This document shows positions 58,701 to 64,000 of a stretch of DNA of 64,000 nucleotides, piece after piece. A program made the position numbers and the translations under genes. The notes beneath the pieces were generated by a model, which was not told the origin of the DNA, did no database searches, and saw nothing but the letters and a program-made list of their open reading frames with translations. Source of the stretch: Chondromyces crocatus (GTDB lineage Bacteria; Myxococcota_A; Polyangia; Polyangiales; Polyangiaceae); NCBI RefSeq assembly GCF_001189295.1, contig NZ_CP012159.1, forward strand, positions 5,472,525-5,536,524, given 5' to 3'. How positions within the stretch are numbered: position 1 is the stretch's first letter; the number at the start of each line of letters is the position of its first letter.

Positions 58701-60467
58701 GCCGATCTTCTCGGCGGGCAGGTGCGCGACGCCTCGCGGGATGGACACCGTGAACGTCGTCCCCTCATCCACCACGCTCTCCGCGCGGATCGTTCCCCCG
58801 TGCATCCGCACCAGCTCGTGTACGAGCGCCAGCCCGATCCCCGAGCCCTCGAAGCTTCGTGACCGCGCTCCCTGGACGCGGTGGAACCGCTTGAACAGGT
58901 GCGCCATCTCCTGCTCCGGGATCCCCGTCCCCGTATCGCGCACGGCGAGCTCCACGTGGTCTCCCTCCACGTGGACTCCCACCGAGATCCCCCCTTCGAA
59001 CGTGAACTTGAAGGCGTTCGACAGCAGGTTGAGGACGATCTTCTCCCACATCTCCCGGTCGACGTAGACGGGCTCCGAGAGCGGCTGGCACGTCACGTCC
59101 AGCGTCATCCCCGCCCGCTCGATCGCGGAGCGGAAGGTGCTCGCAAGCTCTGCCGTGAGCGACGGAAGATCCGTCGGTTCGTAGCTCGCTTGCGCGCGCC
59201 CCGACTCGATCCGCGAGAAATCCAGCAGCGCGTTGACGAGTTTCAGCAGCCGGAGCGTGTTCCGGTGCACTGCCCGCAGCGGCTCGCCCTCGAGCGCCCC
59301 GCTGGACGACGCGAGCGCGTCCTCGGTGGGCCCCAGGATCAATGTCAGCGGCGTGCGCAGCTCGTGGCTGATGTTGCTGAAGAACAGCGTCTTCGCCTGA
59401 TCGAGTGCGGCCAGGGCCTCCGCCCGACGCCGCTCCTCCGAGCGGGTCCGCGCGTTCGCGAGCGCGCTCGTCACCTGGTTCCCCACCAGATCGAAGAACG
59501 CCACGTAGTCGTCGTCGAGCCGGCGCCGAGGATTCACCCCGACCACGAGCATCCCTGCGAGTCGCTCCTGACCCGCGCGCGCGAGCGGGAGGACGACGGC
59601 CGTCGTCGACGACTCTGGCCAGGTCCCTCCCGGCAGCGCCCCGAACCGTGCCACCAGGTCCTCTTCCACGACCAGCTTGCGGGACCGCGCCGCCTCACCC
59701 AGCCGCACCCCGTTGCCCTCCTCACCCAGCCGCACCACCCCCTGGGCGATGGCGTGATCCGGTGGCAACCCCGCCGTCCCCGCGAGCTGGGCCTCTTCTC
59801 CCTGCTCGTCGAGCGTGTACAGCAGCGCGAACGGCACCGTCGCCATGTGCCGCCCCAGCGTCTCCAGCGCGATACGCCCAGCCTCCTCCACGCTCTGGGC
59901 CTCGCCCACGTGCGCGCCCAGCTCGCGCAGCACCACCAGCCGCTGCTCCCCCAGCACCCGCTCCGTCGTCTCCGAGCAGGCACAGAAAATTCCCCCGATG
60001 CTCCCGTCTTCATCGAGGACCGGGCTGTACGAGAACGTGATGTACGTCTCCTCCAGGTACCCGTTGCGGGTCATCATGAGCGGCATGTCCTCGGACCACG
60101 TCGCCTCGCCGGTGGTGCGGACTGCGTCGAGCATGGGCCCGATCACGTCCCATAGTTCGCTCCAGCACTCCTTCCCGGGTCGACCCAGGAACTGCGGGTG
60201 CTTGCTCGCCCCCAGGATGGGCCGGTACGCATCGTTGTAGAAGCGCGCGTACTCCGGCCCCCACCACAGCTCGATCGGAAAGCGCGACGCGAGGCAGATG
60301 CTCACCGCCGTCCGCAAGCTCTGAGGCCACCGCTCCACGGGCCCGACCGGCGTCGACGACCAGTCGAGCTTGCGCATCAGCGCGGCCATCTCTCCACGCC
60401 CCGGGAACATCCGCTCCAGACCCCGAGCCTCAGCGCCCGCGGGCTCCACATCCCCTCTGTACGTCAT
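55770..60467 (-). CDS. Giant hybrid histidine kinase with two kinase cores
   Basis: 1565 residues. Layout by motif: PAS ~30-165; GAF ~180-345; HisKA with His368 (SNISHELRTPLTLI) and HATPase to ~580 (NLLSNAFKFTFEG, GSGIGLALV); receiver ~630-745 with Asp679 (LVLTDVMMPELDG); PAS ~765-885; PAS ~900-1020; GAF ~1040-1195; PAS ~1205-1325; a second HisKA with His1354 (VASHDLKAPLRGI, phytochrome-type) and HATPase to 1560 (NLIGNALKYAQ, GTGIGLSVV). It ends with the ATPase domain, so the Rcp1-like regulator 233 bp downstream is its likely external receiver. Sensor ligands are unknown; there is no transmembrane segment, so it is cytosolic. Confidence 0.95.
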   Translation of the reverse strand: MTYRGDVEPAGAEARGLERMFPGRGEMAALMRKLDWSSTPVGPVERWPQSLRTAVSICLASRFPIELWWGPEYARFYNDAYRPILGASKHPQFLGRPGKECWSELWDVIGPMLDAVRTTGEATWSEDMPLMMTRNGYLEETYITFSYSPVLDEDGSIGGIFCACSETTERVLGEQRLVVLRELGAHVGEAQSVEEAGRIALETLGRHMATVPFALLYTLDEQGEEAQLAGTAGLPPDHAIAQGVVRLGEEGNGVRLGEAARSRKLVVEEDLVARFGALPGGTWPESSTTAVVLPLARAGQERLAGMLVVGVNPRRRLDDDYVAFFDLVGNQVTSALANARTRSEERRRAEALAALDQAKTLFFSNISHELRTPLTLILGPTEDALASSSGALEGEPLRAVHRNTLRLLKLVNALLDFSRIESGRAQASYEPTDLPSLTAELASTFRSAIERAGMTLDVTCQPLSEPVYVDREMWEKIVLNLLSNAFKFTFEGGISVGVHVEGDHVELAVRDTGTGIPEQEMAHLFKRFHRVQGARSRSFEGSGIGLALVHELVRMHGGTIRAESVVDEGTTFTVSIPRGVAHLPAEKIGARRSASPMATASVPQFVEEAQRWVVEAPTDAPLEPGEGRLARILVADDNADMREYVTRLLGSRFTVEAVSHGAAALASARARVPDLVLTDVMMPELDGFGLLRALREEPRTRAVPVVMLSARAGDEARVEGIEAGANDYLSKPFSARELVARVTTQLELSRARAASERARARLQAMLMQAPIAVTILGGPNLVVELANPRYERMVGRKIETGKTFREAFPELPDDDPLFNLLARIYTTGEAFSADEYHVRIDRNGDGVVENAYFLFTTQPLRDELGEVTALVTVAVDVTEQVRARQRVEELAEQLRQSEELFRVSQEVSPIAFSYHRIVRDEHGAVVDFARRYQNEAASRINRLPAGHLIQEMSLLASFPGLRESGLWDHYRGVAETGVGWQDEKYYGGEHFDTWFRLVCVRPNPDSIAMIFEDITDRKRVEHALLLLSDASVALSAPLGARERLRELSRRVVQRFADFCVIDLRERDGSLRRIEVAHGRPGDEALAERLLQTSPEIDHPDHPRSQVLVTGRSFHVAGMTEEMALALGTSEEHRALKRALAPRSMIVVPMAARGNTLGLITFISTSRSLRSLDVEDVALAEELGHRAAVAVDNARLFRETQDAAREREAILGQIADGVIVVDRLGRVQFANEAARRLHGELSLGVPVGGGRSTYEIFTREGPPYALVELPLSRAVLENETVLDTEMRIRRADGSEVITVGSALPLRGEAGEKLGAVMTLRDTTDRTRAERERERLITALERSNRELDQFAYVASHDLKAPLRGIANLSQWIEEDLADRMTEEAQEHMRLLRGRVHRLEALIEGILGYSRAGRMRDKIEVVDVGRLLGEIIELLAPARGRIAVGPEMPTLRCERVPLQQVFMNLIGNALKYAQRDDALVRVEVEDEGTSFRFSVSDNGPGIAPQYHERIWGIFQTLEARDKVEGTGIGLSVVQKIVETRGGRVWVESALGSGAAFHFTWLKQPKTPH

Positions 60468-60797
60468 CCGGTTCGCTCGCGGCCTCTCGGGTCAGTCGTC
60501 CTCTGGGACGGCCTCCCCTCGCTCTCACCCTGCCCTGACACCGTCCGGCACGATGCCCCCACCCAAGCGCCCACAACCACCCAAATCCGTACGCTTTCCG
60601 CAAGTTTCGGCCACCTCCCGCACCCGCCTACAGGAACCTCCCGAGCCCACCTACGGGACCTCGTGGACGCTCTGGCCTTCGCGGTGGATGGCTTTCCCGA
60701 GGCGACGTCGCTTCGTCGTGGCGCGGTGCGGCGCAGCCTGCGGAACCCTTCCGCGCGGCCACCGCGCCCGACGATTCTCGACCTCGCCTGGCGTGGC
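60468..60797. other. 330-bp intergenic region
   Basis: Upstream of the giant kinase and downstream of the Cys-rich protein gene. Slightly less GC-biased (60585-60605, CCAAATCCGTACGCTTTCCG) but with no promoter pair I can defend and no gene. Confidence 0.4.
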
Positions 60798-62966
60798 TCA
60801 ACCCCGGCGGCGTCTGCGGAAGGCGAGCAAGAGCGGGAGGCCTCCCAGGAACCCAAGCGCGCCGCGGGAGTCAGCGCCCTCGTGGCTCGCGGCCGCGCAG
60901 GTGAAGCCACCGCCGTGGAGGCTGGGCTCGGTGGGCGTTGCGCCGTTGCCCGCGTTGCCGCTGCCCGGGGTGCCCGCGCCAACGCCGTTGCCAGCGCCGG
61001 AGCCGCCCGAAGGCGCGCCGCCCCCGTTGCCGCTGCCGCCACCCCCGGTGGTGGCGCCGCCCTCGCCCGAGCTGCCCTCGACGAGGCAGCCACCGGCGAT
61101 GCAGACCCCACCCGGACAAGGCGCGCCCTCGTTGGAGTAGGGGGCGCACTCGCCGGTGGTGGGGTAGCAGGCCATCACCTGGCAGACGTTCTGGGACGGC
61201 GCGCAGACGACGGGCTGGGTGCCGACACAGACGCCGCTCTGACAGATGTCGACGGCGGTGCAGGCCTGCCCATCGTCGCAAGGCGAGCCGTCGGGGCGCG
61301 GCGGATCGTTACAAGAGCAGGCGTCGCCGACGCCATCGCCGTTGACGTCCTCCTGCGAGGGGTTGGGCGTGCGCGGACAGTTGTCGCTGGCGTTGGGGAT
61401 CCCGTCGCCGTCGATGTCGTCGTCGCAAGCGTCACCGATGCCGTCGCCATCGAGATCGGCCTGGCTCGGGTTGTAGACGTCGGGGCAGTTGTCGATGGCG
61501 TCGGCGATGCCGTCGCGATCGCGATCGGCAATCGCGCAGGTCCCGTTCTGGCAAACTCCCCCACCACCGCAGGGCGAACCGTTCGGCCGTGCGGGGTGGT
61601 TGCACGTCCCCGTGGTGGGATTGCACGCCCCTTGCTCGTGGCATTCGTCGGGTGGAGGGCATTGCACCGGATTTCCCGAGGTGCAGGTGCCGGCGTTGCA
61701 CTGGTCGCCCTGGGTGCAGGCGTTGCCGTCGTTGCAGGACGAGCCGTCGGGAAGTGGGGCGGGGATGCAGTCACCGGTGACGAGATCGCATGCCCCTTGC
61801 TGGTGGCAATCGTTGATGGGTGCGCACACCTGCGGGTTGCTGCTCGTGCAGGTCCCGGCCTGACAGGTGTCGGTCTCGGTGCAGCCATTGCCTTCGGAGC
61901 AGGCGCTGCCATCGGGCGCGGGCGGTGAGGCGCAGGTGCCCGTGGCGGGATCGCACGTACCCTGGAGGTGACAGGTCGCCGGGGGTGGACAGACCACGGG
62001 ATTCGCGCCGGTGCAGACCCCGTTCTGGCAGATATCGGTCTGCGTGCAGGCATTGCTGTCGTTGCACGCGGTGCCATTCGGCCGGTTCGGCGTCGAGCAC
62101 ATCCCGTTCGCCGGATTGCAGGTGCCGACGTCGTGGCACGCATCGATGGCCGGGCAGGTCTTGAGCGCACCGGGCGTGCAGGTGCCGTTCACGCACCTGT
62201 CGTTCTCGGTGCAGGCATTGCCGTCATTGCACTGGAGGTCGTTGTTGCTGCGGACGCAGACATTGTTGACGCACGTGTCGGTGGTGCACGGGTTGCCGTC
62301 GTTGCATTCGGCGGCCGAGGTGCACCGGCCCGACGCCCAGACCCACGAGTCGCTGTAGATGGTGCTGCCCGAGAGTTCGTAAAACTCGTTGTTCCAGACA
62401 TTGTCGTTGCCCCAGGCGACCATGGCGATCGGGACCCCGAGCGAGTCGATCCCCACGAACGACGACGGTGGATGGGAGTCCGGGATCCAGGTGACCTGAC
62501 CGATCAGCGCCCCGTTGGTCCCCCACACCGCCAGGTATTGCTGCCCGTTCATCCCTGCGGTCAGGCCCACCTGGGTCACGGGCCTGTTGAACCTCGCCAC
62601 GTGGGAATGCATGCCCACGTTGCCGACCTGCGTGCCTCCATTGGCCGGGTTCGGGAACATGCCGCCGGGGGGCGTGTACGCGGGGAGCGACGCCTGACCT
62701 TGCGAGACGCAGCCCGGCAGGATGGTGCCGAACGAGCCGGCCTGCCAGATCAGCCCCTGGGCCGCGTAGACGTCCGCCGGCACGCTCCCCGAGGTCGGAC
62801 CCTCGTCGAAGTTGCCCTTCCCGATGACGTCGACCATCTGGTCGATGTGGGTCAGCGCCTGGACGCTCCCCACGGCACTGACCGTACCTGCCCAGGCAGT
62901 GCTGACCGTAGCGATCCCCGGCAGTGCCACCGCCGCCGCGAGGAGGCGCCGCGTCACTCTTCTCAT
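60798..62966 (-). CDS. Cys-rich surface protein with thrombospondin type 3 repeats and MYXO-CTERM-like tail
   Basis: 722 residues. Signal peptide ending near AWA-GTV (26). An N-terminal globular region (30-215) is followed by about seven Cys-rich repeats of the pattern [26 protein letters not shown], then type 3 thrombospondin repeats ([39 protein letters not shown] and [13 protein letters not shown]). A Gly/Ser-rich spacer leads to a Cys, a hydrophobic stretch and RRRRR at the end, consistent with MYXO-CTERM sorting to the cell surface. The C-terminal 450 bp nearly duplicate the next gene. Confidence 0.88.
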   Translation of the reverse strand: MRRVTRRLLAAAVALPGIATVSTAWAGTVSAVGSVQALTHIDQMVDVIGKGNFDEGPTSGSVPADVYAAQGLIWQAGSFGTILPGCVSQGQASLPAYTPPGGMFPNPANGGTQVGNVGMHSHVARFNRPVTQVGLTAGMNGQQYLAVWGTNGALIGQVTWIPDSHPPSSFVGIDSLGVPIAMVAWGNDNVWNNEFYELSGSTIYSDSWVWASGRCTSAAECNDGNPCTTDTCVNNVCVRSNNDLQCNDGNACTENDRCVNGTCTPGALKTCPAIDACHDVGTCNPANGMCSTPNRPNGTACNDSNACTQTDICQNGVCTGANPVVCPPPATCHLQGTCDPATGTCASPPAPDGSACSEGNGCTETDTCQAGTCTSSNPQVCAPINDCHQQGACDLVTGDCIPAPLPDGSSCNDGNACTQGDQCNAGTCTSGNPVQCPPPDECHEQGACNPTTGTCNHPARPNGSPCGGGGVCQNGTCAIADRDRDGIADAIDNCPDVYNPSQADLDGDGIGDACDDDIDGDGIPNASDNCPRTPNPSQEDVNGDGVGDACSCNDPPRPDGSPCDDGQACTAVDICQSGVCVGTQPVVCAPSQNVCQVMACYPTTGECAPYSNEGAPCPGGVCIAGGCLVEGSSGEGGATTGGGGSGNGGGAPSGGSGAGNGVGAGTPGSGNAGNGATPTEPSLHGGGFTCAAASHEGADSRGALGFLGGLPLLLAFRRRRRG
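61141..61589 (-). repeat. Segment duplicated at 63552-64000
   Basis: Aligns with 63552-64000 at a constant offset of 2411 bp without gaps; I count about 22 substitutions in 449 bp by eye (about 95% identity), some silent. Confidence 0.9.
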
Positions 62967-63196
62967 CCTGCCAGGTTACCCCCTCCCGTGTCGCCCCTGG
63001 GGCTCCTTGTCGCCCTGCGCGCTGTGGGCGCCGTCACGGCCGCTTCGGCGCGACGCCCGCACGTGGCGGGGCCGACACCGTGCTGCGGTATCCAGGCTCA
63101 CGTGCCGTCGGGGAGACGCCGCCAGGACGTGGTACCGGGGATGCCGTCGAGCTCGTGCGGCCACCGCGCCTGGCTCATGCCGGCTCCTCGGCCAGA

Positions 63197-64000
63197 TCAC
63201 GACCGACGCTCCTGACGGCGCCTACCGTGCGCGACCAGCAGCGCCAGACCGCAGAGCAACCAGGGACTCGAGGGGTGCCCGCTGGTGGAGGGGCTGGCCG
63301 CGCAGGTGAAGCCGCCGCCGTGGAGGCTGGGCTCGGTGGGCGTTGCGCCGTTGCCCCCCTGGCCGTTGCCCGGAGTTCCCGCACCCGCGCCACTGCCCGC
63401 GCCGGAGCCGCTCGAAGGCGTGCCGCCGCCGTTCCCGTTGCCGCCGGCGCCCGTGGTGCTGCCGCCGCCCCCGCCCGAGCTGCTGCCCTCGACGAGGCAA
63501 CCACCCGCGATGCAGACCCCACCCGGACAAGGCGCGCCCTCGTTGGAGTAGGGGGCGCACTCGCCGGTGGTGGGATAGCAGGCCATCACTTGGCAGACGT
63601 TCTGGGACGGCGCGCAGACGACGGGCTGGGTGCCGACGCAGACGCCGCTCTGGCAGATGTCGACGGCGGTGCAGGCCTGCCCATCGTCGCAAGGCGAGCC
63701 ATCGGGGCGCGGCGGATCATTGCACGAGCAGGCGTCGCCGACGCCATCGCCGTTGACGTCCTCCTGCGAGGGATTGGGCGTGCGCGGACAGTTGTCGCTG
63801 GCGTTGGGGATCCCGTCGCCGTCGATGTCGTCGTCGCAAGCGTCACCGATGCCGTCGCCATCGAGATCGGCCTGGCTCGGGTTGTAGACGTCGGGGCAGT
63901 TGTCGACGGCGTCGGCGATGCCGTCGTGGTCGCGATCGGCGGTGGCGCAGGTACCATTCTGGCAAACACCCCCACTGCTGCAGGGCGAGCCGTTCGGCCG
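63197..64000 (-). CDS. Second Cys-rich/thrombospondin-type-3 surface protein, 5' part outside the window
   Basis: Partial: only the C-terminal 267 residues are inside. It repeats the end of the preceding protein: Cys-rich segment, two thrombospondin type 3 repeats, GEGC-type spacers ([20 protein letters not shown]), a Gly-rich linker, a Cys-hydrophobic segment ([16 protein letters not shown]) and RRRQERR. Nearly identical to 60798-61589 at the DNA level outside the Gly-rich part. It starts beyond the right edge. Confidence 0.88.
   Translation of the reverse strand, partial: RPNGSPCSSGGVCQNGTCATADRDHDGIADAVDNCPDVYNPSQADLDGDGIGDACDDDIDGDGIPNASDNCPRTPNPSQEDVNGDGVGDACSCNDPPRPDGSPCDDGQACTAVDICQSGVCVGTQPVVCAPSQNVCQVMACYPTTGECAPYSNEGAPCPGGVCIAGGCLVEGSSSGGGGGSTTGAGGNGNGGGTPSSGSGAGSGAGAGTPGNGQGGNGATPTEPSLHGGGFTCAASPSTSGHPSSPWLLCGLALLVAHGRRRQERRS

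Noticed and set aside
64000-64000. Claim of a complete second surface protein
   Set aside because: The window ends inside the gene, so only the C-terminal part can be described.

Overview
This 64 kb window is high-GC chromosomal DNA that looks like a myxobacterium, most likely of the Polyangiales (Polyangium/Sorangium/Chondromyces type). The basis is indirect: paired Ser/Thr kinases with a C-terminal membrane anchor, FHA-fusion proteins, several Cys/Gly-rich secreted proteins ending in a MYXO-CTERM-like Gly/Cys-hydrophobic-Arg tail, and a very large hybrid histidine kinase. I see no insertion sequence, prophage, CRISPR array or rRNA.

Layout. 1-7.7 kb: 3' end of a RelA/SpoT gene, a Cys-cluster protein, an FHA/Fis regulator with a degenerate AAA+ core, two identical tRNA-Gly(GCC) genes, a MoxR/RavA-type ATPase, a small cupin, an RluB-type pseudouridine synthase, a lipoprotein and a small ribbon-helix-helix protein. 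7.7-16.8 kb: lepA, a two-subunit M16 protease, then an operon of a Ser/Thr kinase, a secreted PEGA-like protein and a beta-propeller lipoprotein. 16.8-21.9 kb (minus strand): NadE-like synthase, acyl carrier protein, acyl-AMP ligase and AsnB-type amidotransferase, which together look like a small uncharacterised amide-forming pathway. 22.1-23.7 kb: pyrR-pyrB behind a strongly folded leader. 23.7-24.5 kb: non-coding, with a palindromic repeat cluster. 26-33.3 kb: the yceD-rpmF-fabH-fabD-fabG-acpP-fabF-nrdR-ribD run, without plsX. 33.4-37.6 kb: def, an FHA protein fused to a degenerate CpaF-type ATPase, and a cold-shock gene with promoter and terminator.

37.7-44.6 kb holds the most unusual locus. 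A SIR2-like/TIR protein is followed in the -1 frame by an NB-ARC protein, then by a complete TIR-NB-ARC-TPR protein. The junction between the first two carries a textbook -1 frameshift signal: heptamer A_AAC_CCC in the right phase, a 5-nt spacer containing the stop codon, then a 9-bp plus 5-bp GC-rich hairpin. Slippage would give a 908-residue SIR2-TIR-NB-ARC protein with the same TIR-to-NB-ARC order as its neighbour. The architecture suggests NAD-linked antiphage or STAND-type signalling.

44.6-64 kb: a pyruvate dehydrogenase operon (E1alpha, E1beta, E2 with a long acidic linker), a MYXO-CTERM-like protein, a divergent Ser/Thr kinase and membrane-protein pair, a YggX-like protein, a leftward operon of two hybrid histidine kinases flanking a single-domain response regulator, and two tandem, recently duplicated Cys-rich/thrombospondin-type-3 surface proteins, the second cut by the window edge.

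Starts are given as the best choice by start codon, upstream spacing and family length. Domain calls rest on motifs read by eye, not on searches.
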